Assembly (NCBI RefSeq): GCF_007896895.1
Contig: NZ_VOGW01000174.1
Span: 11,205 to 62,610 of the forward strand
DNA length: 51,406 bases
Source of the DNA: Streptomyces misionensis
GTDB lineage: Bacteria > Actinomycetota > Actinomycetes > Streptomycetales > Streptomycetaceae
Reading direction: 5' to 3'
Under the pieces are notes generated by a model. The model had not been told where the DNA came from. It saw only the letters and a list, made by a program, of their open reading frames with translations, and searched no databases. Shown here piece after piece: positions 33,670-42,217 of this stretch; within the stretch, counting starts at the first letter, position 1; every line of letters begins with the position of its first letter. Both the position numbers and the translations under genes were made by a program.

Positions 33670-35612
33670 GCGCGCACTGCGGCCCGACCGGGGCGGGGAC
33701 CGGGACGATCACCGGCGGTACCCGGCTGGCCCTCGTCGGCAGCCCGAACTCGGGCAAGAGCACCCTGTTCAACGCCCTGACCGGCCTGCGCACCAAGACC
33801 GGCAACTACCCCGGCGTCACCGTCGCGCGCTACGAGGGAACCGCGCGCGTCGGCAAGCAGGAGGTGGTCATCGAGGACCTGCCCGGCACCTACAGCCTCG
33901 ACCCGATCAGCCCGGACGAGCAGGTCGTCGCCGACGTCCTCGACCCGGACAATCCGGACCTCGGCACACCCGACGGCATCCTCGTCACCCTCGACGCGAC
34001 CACCCTGCGCCGCTCCCTCGGCCTGCTCGCCCAGGTCATGCGGACCGGGCTGCCGATCTGCGTGGTCCTCACCTTCCGCGACGAACTGGCCCGCCGCGGC
34101 GGCACCCTCGACGTCGCCGCCCTCCGCCGCGCCCTGGGCGTACCGGTCGTCGCGGTGACGGGCGGTTCGCGCACCGACCTCGCCGAGCTGCAAGCAGCCC
34201 TGCCCGAGTCGGCCTCCTGGGAACGGCCGGTCCTCCCGCCGCCCACCGACCCGGCGCAGCGGCGGTCCTGGGTGGAGTCCGTGCTGCTGAGCGCCGGCTA
34301 CGAGGTGCCGGAGGCCGACCAGCGCACCCGGCGCATCGACGCCGTACTGCTGCACCCGCTGTGGGGCACGCTGATCTTCTTCGCGACCATGTTCGCGTTC
34401 TTCCAGATCATCTTCACCGTGGCGACACCGCTCCAGGACGCGGTGCAGAGCGTCTTCGACCGGCTCGGCACCCTGGTCACCGAATACGTCTCGAACCCCC
34501 TGCTCGCCGGCTTCCTCGGCAACGCGCTGATCGGCGGCCTGGGCAGCGTCGTGGTCTTCCTGCCGCAGATCGCCCTGCTGTTCCTCATGATCTCGCTGCT
34601 CGAAGGCAGCGGCTATCTCTCCCGCGCGGCCTTCCTCATGGACCGGCTCATGGCCAGGGCCGGGCTGGAGGGCCGGGCGTTCGTCGCCCTGCTCTCCTCC
34701 CTCGCCTGTGCCATCCCCGGCATCATGGCCACCCGTTCCCTGCCGTCCGCCAAGGACCGGTTCGCGACCATGATGGGCGCGCCGCTGATGACCTGCTCGG
34801 CGCGGCTGACGGTCTACGTGCTGCTCACCGGCCTGCTGGTGAGCCCCGGTGCCAGGGTCGGCCCGTTCGGCGCCCAGGGCGTCGTCATGTTCGCCCTGTA
34901 CCTGGTCGGCGCGCTCTCGGCCATGGCCACGGCCTGGGTCTTCAAACGGTTCAGCAGCCGGGGCGGCCCGGTGCTGCCGTTCTACATGGAGATGCCGTCC
35001 TACCGCCTGCCCCGGCGGCGCTCGGTGGCCGACGCCATCTGGAGCGCGTGCAAGGGCTTCCTCGCCAAGGTCGGCCGCATCATCCTCGTCGTCACCGTCG
35101 GCCTGTGGCTCCTCCTCAGCCTGCCCCTGCACAGCGACGCGCAGCTGCGCTCCGCCGGCGTCGACCCGGCCGACCGGACCGCGGTCTCGGCCTACGAGGT
35201 CGACCACAGCTACGCCGCGGACATCGGCCATGCCATCGAACCCGTCTTCGAGCCCCTCGGCTTCGACTGGCGCATCAACGTCGGCGTGCTGGGCTCGCTG
35301 TCCGCCCGCGAGGTCTTCGTCGCCACCCTCGGCCAGGTCGCCGCGGCCCAGAACCCCGACCAGCCGACCGAGGCCCTGACCCAGATGACCTACACGGACG
35401 GCCCCCACCAGGGACAGAAGCTGTTCACCCCGGCCACGACGGCCGCGCTGCTGGTCTTCTTCCTCTACGCGCTCCAGTGCATGTCGACCATCGGCGTCAT
35501 GCGCCGCGAGACCGGCTCCTGGAAATGGCCGGCGGTCGCCTTCGGCTACATGTTCGTCCTGGCCTGGACGATGGCCTTCCTGACCCACACCGTCGTGGGC
35601 GCCCTGACATGA
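33666..35612 (+). CDS. feoB: Ferrous iron transporter FeoB
   Basis: A 648-residue inner-membrane Fe(II) transporter. The cytosolic G domain has G1 GSPNSGKST (25-33), G2 region NYPGVTVA and G3 DLPGTYSL; the usual G4 N-x-x-D reads TFRDE here. The membrane part contains Gate motifs with conserved cysteines (LACAIPGIMATR, MTCSARL) and about eight helices, ending FAYMFVLAW-like. The start overlaps feoA and the stop overlaps the NifU-domain gene, making a tightly coupled three-gene operon. No lesions seen. Confidence 0.95.
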   Translation: MSAHCGPTGAGTGTITGGTRLALVGSPNSGKSTLFNALTGLRTKTGNYPGVTVARYEGTARVGKQEVVIEDLPGTYSLDPISPDEQVVADVLDPDNPDLGTPDGILVTLDATTLRRSLGLLAQVMRTGLPICVVLTFRDELARRGGTLDVAALRRALGVPVVAVTGGSRTDLAELQAALPESASWERPVLPPPTDPAQRRSWVESVLLSAGYEVPEADQRTRRIDAVLLHPLWGTLIFFATMFAFFQIIFTVATPLQDAVQSVFDRLGTLVTEYVSNPLLAGFLGNALIGGLGSVVVFLPQIALLFLMISLLEGSGYLSRAAFLMDRLMARAGLEGRAFVALLSSLACAIPGIMATRSLPSAKDRFATMMGAPLMTCSARLTVYVLLTGLLVSPGARVGPFGAQGVVMFALYLVGALSAMATAWVFKRFSSRGGPVLPFYMEMPSYRLPRRRSVADAIWSACKGFLAKVGRIILVVTVGLWLLLSLPLHSDAQLRSAGVDPADRTAVSAYEVDHSYAADIGHAIEPVFEPLGFDWRINVGVLGSLSAREVFVATLGQVAAAQNPDQPTEALTQMTYTDGPHQGQKLFTPATTAALLVFFLYALQCMSTIGVMRRETGSWKWPAVAFGYMFVLAWTMAFLTHTVVGALT

Positions 35613-36190
35613 CCACCATCCCCATGCACCCCGAACCCACGACCGACCCCCGGACGGTCCGCTGGGTCATCCCCGCCGGGACCCTCCCCCTCGTCGGCCC
35701 GATCACCGACGCCCCGGCCGACCTCGGCACGATGCTGCGCTCCGGCCCCGTCGCCGCCATCGAGGTGGAGACCCAGGCCGTCCTGATCCGTCTCGCCGCC
35801 GACCACACCTGGCCCACCGCCGGTCCCCGAGTCCGCGACGCCCTCGCCACCGCACTGGAACACCCCCACGAGTGGCGACCGGCCACCGCCCTCACCGAGG
35901 ATGACCTCCTCCACGCCGCCCTCCAGGACGTCCTGAACGGCCCGGCCGGCGACTACATCCGCTCCCACGGCGGCGAGGCCACCATCGTCTCCGCCCGCGA
36001 CCGCCGGGCCGAGGTACGCCTCTCGGGCACCTGCACCCACTGCCCGGCCGCGGACTTCACCCTGCACTCCCGCCTGGAAACGGAACTGCGAAAGCGCTTC
36101 CCCGCCCTCCTCGAACTCCACGCCACGGAACAACCGGGACGACGGCGGCCCGGACCTACGTGGTTGCCGCTGCGACGGCGGGGGGCGTGA
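35609..36190 (+). CDS. NifU C-terminal-like domain protein of the feo operon
   Basis: A 193-residue cytosolic protein. The C-terminal domain (about 105-175) reads LLHAALQDVLNGPAGDYIRS, HGGEATIV, VRLSGTCTHCPAADFTLHSRLE, with the CxxC pair that holds a bridging Fe-S cluster in NifU/Nfu scaffolds. The N-terminal 100 residues (WVIPAGTLPLVGPITDAPAD, AIEVETQAVLIRLAADHTW) resemble the Nfu N-terminal-like module. Overlapping starts place it in the feoAB operon, where it could take up imported iron for cluster assembly or serve as a sensor. It may be a FeoC functional substitute; that is inference. Confidence 0.85.
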   Translation: MTTIPMHPEPTTDPRTVRWVIPAGTLPLVGPITDAPADLGTMLRSGPVAAIEVETQAVLIRLAADHTWPTAGPRVRDALATALEHPHEWRPATALTEDDLLHAALQDVLNGPAGDYIRSHGGEATIVSARDRRAEVRLSGTCTHCPAADFTLHSRLETELRKRFPALLELHATEQPGRRRPGPTWLPLRRRGA

Positions 36191-36245
36191 GCGGGCACCC
36201 CGTTTGCCGTGTGGATTGTCGTACTGTCCGACTAGCCTTCCGCGC

Positions 36246-37467
36246 ATGGGGCTTGGGGACATCGAGTACGACAACATCATCGCGGCGACCGAGGAGTTCC
36301 GCCGCCGGGGCCGGGACAACTTCCTCCAGACGTACGGCTTCGGACGAGCCAGGTCGTACGAGCTGGTCCTGGACGGCATGCGCTACGACTCGAAGGCCAT
36401 CGCCGGAGTCGCCCACGGGCACGCCACCGGCCACTTCCTGACCGCGGGAGACTTCAGCGGCGGCGCGGCCACGGTGGCGCGACGCCTGCGCGAACTCGGC
36501 TTCGTGGTCGAGTCGGGGGAGACACCCCGTCACCGTGCGACCCTCCTGGAGCGCCTCCGGAAACTGAAGGTCTCACGCGGCCCGGGAAACCCGGCACCCA
36601 GCCGCCACCAGCCGTTGAGCCTCCTGTGGGCCATATCCCGCGCGGCCGACGAGCGACCCCGCCTGACCCCGTGGCCCCAGTTCCGCGACGAAGTAGGCCC
36701 AGTCCTGGTCGAGTTCGGTCTCCCCAATGCGAAGGCCGGTCCAGGGCATACCGGCCGAGCTGACCGAGGCCATGCCGAAGCTCGGCATCCTCGACGCGCA
36801 CCACCCCCGGGCCGGATTCAAGGAAGAGTTCGCCGGCCTCCTCCACGACCCGGTGACCCGCCTCGACGCCATCGCCACGCTCTGCGAGACGTATCTCCGG
36901 GACGTCGACCGCCAGACCCTCCTGGCGCGCCTGGGCCTGGCCGGATACACCACGGCCGGCGGCCTGGCGAGCCTGCCGGAGGACGAGAACACCGGTACCG
37001 GCACGGCCGACCACACCCGGGCGACCGGCCCCGCCCCCCGCCGTGACACCACCCGTTCCGTCATCGTCCGCGACGCCGCCCTGGTCAGGAAGGTCAAGGA
37101 ACTGGAGGGCGACCGGTGCCAGATCTGCGGCACGGCCCTGCGCCACCTGAACCGCCCGTACAGCCAGGCGGCCCACATCAGAGGCCTCGGCAGCCCCCAC
37201 CACGGCCCCGACGAACTGCAGAACCTCCTGTGCCTCTGCGCCAACTGCCATGTCCTCTTCGACGGCTTGGAGATCCACGTCGACCCCGACGGCCTGGTCA
37301 GGGGAACAAGAGACACCAGAATCCCCCACCCGCTCCGCCGCGCCCCCAGCCATCCGATCGACGAGGCGCACCTCGCGTACCACCGCAACCTGTGCCGCCT
37401 CAACGCCGGCGAGCCTGCCGCCGACCGACTTGACTTCCCGCAGCAGACGCCCGGGGGGCTCACGTGA
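36246..37467 (+). pseudogene. ScoMcrA-like sulfur-binding-domain/HNH endonuclease, internal deletion and frameshift
   Basis: The first frame encodes an N-terminal head (MGLGDIEYDNIIAATEEFRR, SYELVLDGMRYDSKAIAGVA, HGHATGHFL) as in ScoMcrA-type enzymes, then the start of a DNA sulfur-binding-like domain (RHQPLSLLWAISRAADERPR, PQFRDEVGPVLVEFGLPN). Near 36,730 the match shifts frame and skips the segment that family members carry after this point. The second frame continues to an HNH domain: CQICGTALRHLNRPYSQAAH, then LQNLLCLCANCHVLFDG, with four cysteines and catalytic His residues intact. Intact relatives cleave modified (phosphorothioated or methylated) DNA. As it stands, no single full-length protein is possible. 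Confidence 0.72.
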
Positions 37468-38285
37468 GGTTCCGCCAAGAACTGGCAGACGAACTGGACG
37501 AGGCGCTCCTCGCACAGCCGCTGCCCGCGGACGCCGTGGCCTCACTGGCCCGCTGGCTGGCCGACCCCGACAGAGGCAGGCGGTACGCGCAGGGCACCGG
37601 GGCCCACGGCATCGACTACCTCCCGTCGAGCTGGACGGCCGTCGAGCCCTGGCCGGCCTCACTCGCCGACCGGTCGGTGCCCGGGCCGCGCACGGTGACC
37701 CGGGGCGACGTGACGGCCGTGGCGCAGGCCGCGTCGCGGTCGGGAAACTGGGCCGAGGCCTTCGTCGCGAGCCAGGTGTGGGGCTACGGACGCAGGGGCT
37801 ACGGCCCGGGCCGCACGAGAACGGTGCTCGACCACTCCTCGGACGGACAGGTCTTCACGTGCGCGGTGTCCCTGCTACGCCGCGAAGGCGCAGTCGTGGC
37901 GTACGAGAAGCTGAACAGGGTGCACCGGCTCGGCCCCGCCTTCCTCACCAAGTTCCTCTACTTCGCGGGCCTGGTCCTGCCGGAGGCCAAGGGACTGCCC
38001 CCGCTGATCCTCGACGTGCGGCTAGCCCGAGTCCTCCGCCGCCACGCCACGCATGTCGGCCACGACGCGGGCCACGACTGGGCCGCCCCGATCGCCGCAC
38101 GGATCTGGCGCGACGGCGGCTGGACCTCCCACCGGTACGACGTCTACCTGCAGTGGATGCACGCGATCAACGGCCAACTCACCGCCGCGGTGAACGGCTG
38201 GCCGGCATCCTCGGACATCCTGGAACTGGCCCTCTTCGACGGCGCCTGGACCCCGACGGACCGGCCGCCAGGCGCTGCACGGTGA
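37464..38285 (+). CDS. OGG-fold (8-oxoguanine DNA glycosylase-like) protein
   Basis: A 273-residue protein with the OGG-fold pattern seen in defence-associated proteins: SGNWAEAFVASQVWGYGRRG, YGPGRTRTVLDH, the helix-hairpin-helix RVHRLGPAFLTKFLYFAG, then PLILDVRLARVLRR. The family is related to base-excision glycosylases; its targets are unknown. I place the potential catalytic lysine in LTKFLYF, tentatively. GTG 37464 overlaps the stop of the HNH gene (GTGA), so it was co-translated with it. It remains intact though its partner is broken. Confidence 0.75.
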   Translation: MRFRQELADELDEALLAQPLPADAVASLARWLADPDRGRRYAQGTGAHGIDYLPSSWTAVEPWPASLADRSVPGPRTVTRGDVTAVAQAASRSGNWAEAFVASQVWGYGRRGYGPGRTRTVLDHSSDGQVFTCAVSLLRREGAVVAYEKLNRVHRLGPAFLTKFLYFAGLVLPEAKGLPPLILDVRLARVLRRHATHVGHDAGHDWAAPIAARIWRDGGWTSHRYDVYLQWMHAINGQLTAAVNGWPASSDILELALFDGAWTPTDRPPGAAR

Positions 38286-38293
38286 GCAGGACA

Positions 38294-38326
38294 CCTCCCG
38301 GCCCCTGCGTAAGAGCCGGGCGGAGG
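38294..38326 (+). terminator. Hairpin after the OGG-fold gene
   Basis: CCTCC-CGGC pairs with GCCG-GGCGGAGG with one small bulge, eight bases after the stop codon. Likely the terminator of the HNH/OGG operon. Confidence 0.55.
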
Positions 38327-38403
38327 CGAAGCGAGTACTCACAGTGCTCAAGCGCTACTTACCGCACGTCGAGTGCCCGCCATCGATTCTTCAAGCCGTC
38401 GCT

Positions 38404-38426
38404 GTTACTGCATGCCTTCTGGGTAC
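38404..38426 (+). promoter_or_regulatory. Candidate SigB-type promoter of the SPW gene
   Basis: GTTA and GGGTAC are separated by 13 bases, close to the stress sigma factor pattern (G-N-N-T, GGGTA) of Streptomyces. The site lies 47 bases before the SPW-repeat gene. General-stress control would suit a small membrane protein, but the -35 is imperfect. Confidence 0.4.
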
Positions 38427-38472
38427 CCGCCGGGCGAACCGCACGAAAGCAGACATTCCGGAGGTGATTGGC

Positions 38473-38964
38473 ATGGCGACCGCTCCCCGGTCCGACATGG
38501 CAACCCATCCTGACATCATCGAAATGCGCGAACGTCACGAGATGGCCGAGCGCAGCGCGAGCACCCCGAAGGCCCAGGGCATGGAGACCATGGCCCTCCT
38601 CGCCGGGCTGTACCTCGCGGCCTCGCCATGGATCACGGGCTTCAACGGCCTGTCCACCCTGGCGGTCAACAACCTGATCGTCGGCATCGCTTACGCACTG
38701 CTCATGAGCGGTGGCTTCGGCCGGGCCTACGAGCGCGTGCACAGCATGGCGTGGGCCGCCTGCGCGCTGAGTGTGTGGACGATCATCGCCCCGTGGGTCG
38801 TCGCCGGTAACGTCGCCACGACGAAGACCATCATCAACAACGTCGTCATCGGCGCCATAGGCCTGCTGGTAGCCCTGATGGCCGCCTCCATCGGCCGCCC
38901 GACCGACCGGCGCCGGGGAACCTCCGGCCGCATGTCCGCACCCTATGAGGGAGGCCGCAGCTGA
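38473..38964 (+). CDS. SPW-repeat membrane protein
   Basis: A 163-residue membrane protein. After a charged N-terminus (about 1-45) there are four helices arranged as two SPW repeats: LAASPWITGF...NNLIVGIAYALLMSG and TIIAPWVVAG...NNVVIGAIGLLVALM. Each repeat carries the (S/A)PW motif. The function of the family is unknown; members are often stress-induced in actinobacteria. ATG 38473 has an excellent GGAGGTGATT ribosome site, ruling out the longer upstream frame. Confidence 0.88.
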   Translation: MATAPRSDMATHPDIIEMRERHEMAERSASTPKAQGMETMALLAGLYLAASPWITGFNGLSTLAVNNLIVGIAYALLMSGGFGRAYERVHSMAWAACALSVWTIIAPWVVAGNVATTKTIINNVVIGAIGLLVALMAASIGRPTDRRRGTSGRMSAPYEGGRS

Positions 38965-38977
38965 CCGGACGCGTCGC

Positions 38978-39007
38978 GCCCCGCCCTTGAGGAAAGCCGG
39001 GCGGGGC
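38978..39007. terminator. Hairpin between SPW and GNAT genes
   Basis: A perfect 9-bp stem (GCCCCGCCC with GGGCGGGGC) and a 12-base loop, 13 bases after the SPW stop codon. Confidence 0.7.
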
Positions 39008-39160
39008 CGGCGTCGCCGTTCCGCCGGAGAATCCGATCGGCGCCTGGCGGCAGCGATTCCGAGTCCCGCTCAAGGTGCCCCAGGATCGCATCGACAGCCA
39101 CACGGCCACTCCGAGCGGTGTGGCGGATCGATGGAAGGCAGAAAACTGCCAACCGTAATT

Positions 39161-39631
39161 TCACTGAGTGGGGAAGACGAGCCGCAGAACGATCTCGCCG
39201 TCGTCGATCTCCCCTGTGGGTTCGAACCCGAACTTCTGGTAGAAGGGCCACGGTTCGCCGTCGCCGGGATCGTAGCTGGTCAGCAGCTCGCCGGCCCCGT
39301 CCGCGCGGACCAGGGCGGCGATCTGCGTGAGCGTCTCCCGGCCGATCCCTCGCCTCTGATAGTGCTTGTCGACGAGGAGGCGCCAGATGAAATGCCGCCC
39401 GTTGTATGGACCAGCCGGCGGCTTCCACGACAACATCACGAAGCCGACTGGCTCGTCACCGAGGTACACCGCGCGGTACCAGGGATTGGCCTCCGGGCTC
39501 TGTTCCGCCTGCTTGAGCGACTTGGACACGGACGCGACGAACTGCTTCTGATCGCGTCGGACACGAAGGGCACGAACGGCATCCCGGTTGGCGTCGGTGA
39601 TCTCCCGCAGGTGCACACCCGGAGCCCTCAT
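39161..39631 (-). CDS. GNAT family N-acetyltransferase
   Basis: A 156-residue GNAT acetyltransferase, close to diamine/spermidine acetyltransferase-like members: HLREITDANRDAVRALRV, AVYLGDEPVGFVMLSW, FIWRLLVDKHYQRRGIGRET with the acetyl-CoA pyrophosphate loop Q-R-R-G-I-G, then WPFYQKFGFEPTGEI. ATG 39631 is preceded by GGAAGGGG at good spacing. Substrate is not certain; polyamines or an amine drug are possibilities for this subgroup. It probably marks the last chromosomal gene before the mobile element. Confidence 0.87.
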   Translation of the reverse strand: MRAPGVHLREITDANRDAVRALRVRRDQKQFVASVSKSLKQAEQSPEANPWYRAVYLGDEPVGFVMLSWKPPAGPYNGRHFIWRLLVDKHYQRRGIGRETLTQIAALVRADGAGELLTSYDPGDGEPWPFYQKFGFEPTGEIDDGEIVLRLVFPTQ

Positions 39632-39872
39632 GGCCACACCCCTTCCAGCATGCGCCGGCCACGCCGTCGGGGCCGACGCGAAGAACCGCCGCCGCGCGGC
39701 AGAACGCTTCGCAGCGTATTCGGCACCGGGGGGTCGGCACGGGACCGGCACGCCGGGCTACGCTCGCTCCGAAACGGCTGCCGTGACCTGGGCGGAAGCG
39801 CTCAGAGTCGGTCAATAGTCCCCAGCCCCGGCATACGCCCACTCCGCGCGACACAGCCTGCACACAACCGAA

Positions 39873-39907
39873 GATCCCGCCCCAGCGGGAGCGCTGGGGC
39901 CGGGATC
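39873..39907. terminator. Long stable hairpin
   Basis: A 15-bp stem with one bulged base and a GGAG tetraloop (GATCCCG-CCCCAGCG paired with CGCTGGGG-C-CGGGATC). It lies downstream of the DUF262/HNH gene on the minus strand and could end that transcript, or belong to the attachment region beside it. Confidence 0.65.
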
Positions 39908-39931
39908 TCCGGGCAGGATTCGAAGCTGCGC
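39908..39931 (-). other. tRNA 3'-end-like segment, candidate attL
   Basis: Read on the minus strand, GCAGCTTCGAATCCTGC (39929-39913) differs by one base from a standard T arm (GCAGGTTCGAATCCTGC). No D arm, anticodon arm or matching 5' acceptor is found, so this is not a full tRNA. AICE integrases recombine in tRNA 3' ends and leave such fragments at the distal side; orientation and position fit an element whose integrase is beyond the right edge. The partner attR cannot be seen. Confidence 0.35.
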
Positions 39932-40154
39932 ACGCGGCTCCGGAGGCCCCTTCACTCAAGGTCATCGCAGCAGGTCACCCGCGTATCTAGCTTCAGCGCA
40001 CGTCGATCCGTCCACAGCTAGTCCACGGACGCCACCCCTCACATCGTGAGCCGGGTCACCTCGGCGTGTATCCACCCGACGTCCCAGTCCGTGGCTGAAT
40101 GATCAGCCTGGTCTCGCCAGCCACTGACCCAGTCGTGGATCCCGGAAGCAGGGC

Positions 40155-41993
40155 TCATAGATCGTCGGTGTCATCCGCGACGTCGAGGCTGATCCCCGGG
40201 CCATGGGCAGTCGGTTCGTCGTCCAGGATGGCTTTGCCCATTGCAGCCGAAATACTGCGGAGCAGCGCAGTCCTGCGAGCGGCGAAGAACCCATCGAAGT
40301 CGTCGGTAGCCATGAGTTCCGGTTGGGCTAGGTGGGAGCGAATACGCTCGGCCACACCTTCGTGGGGCGTTTCAGCGGTCTTAACCAATCGAAGGAGGTA
40401 GTCGGAGGGAGCCGCACCACCGATGATTCGATTAGTGCGGGCAGTCAACGGCGTCTTGTTGATGATCGAGTTGTAGTCAGTGGGCGGGTATCCGGCCTTG
40501 TCGCACCAAGCCTTGGGGAAGATGTGGTGGATATCGATGGACTCGTCAAAGTAACCCGTGACCTCGGCTTTTTCCCCTGTGCGCCAATCCACGGCCCCCG
40601 CTTTGAGGAGCAGGGCGTAAATTCCCTTGTAAGCGGCGCTGTTACGGGTGCGAAGGGTCAGCAGGCGACCGGGGGCGAACTGGGCCGCCGTGACGGTCCG
40701 GGGCTCGACCGTACCCCCGCGGATCCAGTCCACGACGTCCGGCAGGTCTTGACTGAACCGGGTTTCGGTCGAACCGCCATAGAGCTCCCCGAACACACCG
40801 CACCAGTACCAGCGCGCGAGCTTATGCTGGGCTCCGGCGCTCTGCGCGGCGTCCCCGGACAGAGCCAGGATCGCGGCGAGCGGTATCAACTGGGTCCCGT
40901 AAGGCAGGAATTTCGTATCGAAGAGGTACTGCTGGTGCAGAAACTTTGCTGCTGCCTTGAATCCAGCGATGACGGCTGGCGCGAAGCGTACGTAGTCCTC
41001 TAGCGAGAGGGCGAGCATGTCCTTGCGTTTGCAGCCGATGCGCGGCAGACGCTCTTCCTCCACCCCCCTTTCGGCCTCGTGCCGGCGCCGCTCAGCCGTG
41101 GCCAGCAGGGTGACCGCCTGGAGGAAGTCAGTGTTGGAGACCTCGCGAAGGATGCGGTACTCAGGTGCCTTCCAGGCAGAGCGGCACTCTCGCTCCCAGT
41201 GGCTGCGTAGATCGAACTCATCTGCCGCGTAGGTGGCTGTCAGCAGCTCGAAGACGGTCAGGGTGACCCCGCCGGTGTTGACCTTCTCGAACACTTGGCA
41301 CACAGCTTGGCGCGGGGTGGCCTGCCCCAGTTCGATGACCGGCACATGGTAGCGATCGAAAGGTCGGACAAATGCCTCGTTGAACTCGCGCCAAAGTCGC
41401 CTTTTTTCCTTGTCGCCGTCCCAATAGTCGGTGAACTCGTAACCCCAGTCGCCGCCGTCGAAAACCGCCTGAAGCGGGAAGAGATGTGCTTCGTACTCGC
41501 GCTCGGGAGTCGAGTAGTCCTCGACGACTTGACCCCGGAAGTTGAGCACCTGGCGCGATTCGGGCACAAAACGGATGGCGTCTTCGCGGTCGCCGTTCTC
41601 GTCGAGTGCCTGAACCATGTCGACGTAGAACCAGCCAGATACCTGTTGCTTGCGCAAGTCCTGTGTGACCACCGGTCCTTTCAACTTCAGGGCCTGGAAA
41701 AGCGACGTCAGTCGCTGCTGTCCGTCGAGCACGAGCGTGTCAGGCTCCGGATCACCGACTGGGGCAGCCCCTTCGATCGGCCGATACTTGAACCGAACGT
41801 CGCCACCCGCCCTGAGCAACATAACGGTGCCGACGGGATAGCTCAGCGAGATCGATGCCAGAAGGCTGGCAATGTTCGGGTATGGCCACACCCAGCCCCG
41901 TTGGAACTCGGGCAGTTGGGCCTTGCCGACCTCAACCTGCTGCAGTAGATCGCGCAGCGGGCGCTTGTCGATGCTGAACGCTTCGTCGGCCAC
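40155..41993 (-). CDS. GmrSD-like DUF262/HNH protein
   Basis: A 612-residue protein. The N-terminal DUF262 domain has LPEFQRGWVWP (27-37) and VLDGQQRLTSL with D90-G-Q-Q-R94, the ParB-like nucleotide-binding motif of GmrS. The C-terminal part has an HNH-type (DUF1524) motif, DIHHIFPKAW with H489-H490, and YNSIINKTPLT. In GmrSD these parts cut glucosylated hydroxymethylcytosine DNA using NTPs. GTG 41993 is preceded by a perfect AAGGAG at six bases; an ATG one base off lies in a wrong frame. It follows the MmeI-like gene on the same strand, so they may form one defence operon. GC is clearly below the flanking chromosome. Confidence 0.9.
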   Translation of the reverse strand: MADEAFSIDKRPLRDLLQQVEVGKAQLPEFQRGWVWPYPNIASLLASISLSYPVGTVMLLRAGGDVRFKYRPIEGAAPVGDPEPDTLVLDGQQRLTSLFQALKLKGPVVTQDLRKQQVSGWFYVDMVQALDENGDREDAIRFVPESRQVLNFRGQVVEDYSTPEREYEAHLFPLQAVFDGGDWGYEFTDYWDGDKEKRRLWREFNEAFVRPFDRYHVPVIELGQATPRQAVCQVFEKVNTGGVTLTVFELLTATYAADEFDLRSHWERECRSAWKAPEYRILREVSNTDFLQAVTLLATAERRRHEAERGVEEERLPRIGCKRKDMLALSLEDYVRFAPAVIAGFKAAAKFLHQQYLFDTKFLPYGTQLIPLAAILALSGDAAQSAGAQHKLARWYWCGVFGELYGGSTETRFSQDLPDVVDWIRGGTVEPRTVTAAQFAPGRLLTLRTRNSAAYKGIYALLLKAGAVDWRTGEKAEVTGYFDESIDIHHIFPKAWCDKAGYPPTDYNSIINKTPLTARTNRIIGGAAPSDYLLRLVKTAETPHEGVAERIRSHLAQPELMATDDFDGFFAARRTALLRSISAAMGKAILDDEPTAHGPGISLDVADDTDDL

Positions 41994-42217
41994 ATCGGCT
42001 CCTTAGGGCAGCCGGTCACCCTGGTGGGCACCTGAGCTGGCTATCTGTTGGCATGCCCAAATTACTAGATGACACAGCGACAAGTGCTAGAGATCTCCCA
42101 GAATCTGACCAGCAGCCACAGAAGGGCACGGCCCTCACGGGGACTGAAGGAAGCTCGGCCCGTCCACAGACGGTCCATGCCCTGCCGATGCCGCGAGTGG
42201 AGTTGACGAGCGTCTTT

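Larger units (their letters stand above)
39632..40154. other. Gene-poor junction region
   Basis: About 520 bases without a credible gene. It holds the hairpin at 39873-39907, the tRNA-like segment at 39908-39931 and AT-richer sequence from 39,960 on. This may be the left boundary of the integrated element. Confidence 0.45.

Noticed and set aside
36727..37467. HNH part as an independent intact gene starting at ATG 36727
   Set aside because: There is no ribosome site at that ATG and the family head and sulfur-binding parts lie upstream in another frame. A broken single gene explains the data better.
39870..39990. Complete tRNA gene on the minus strand
   Set aside because: Only a T-arm-like piece is recognisable. 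No anticodon arm, D arm or pairing acceptor strand was found in the expected positions.
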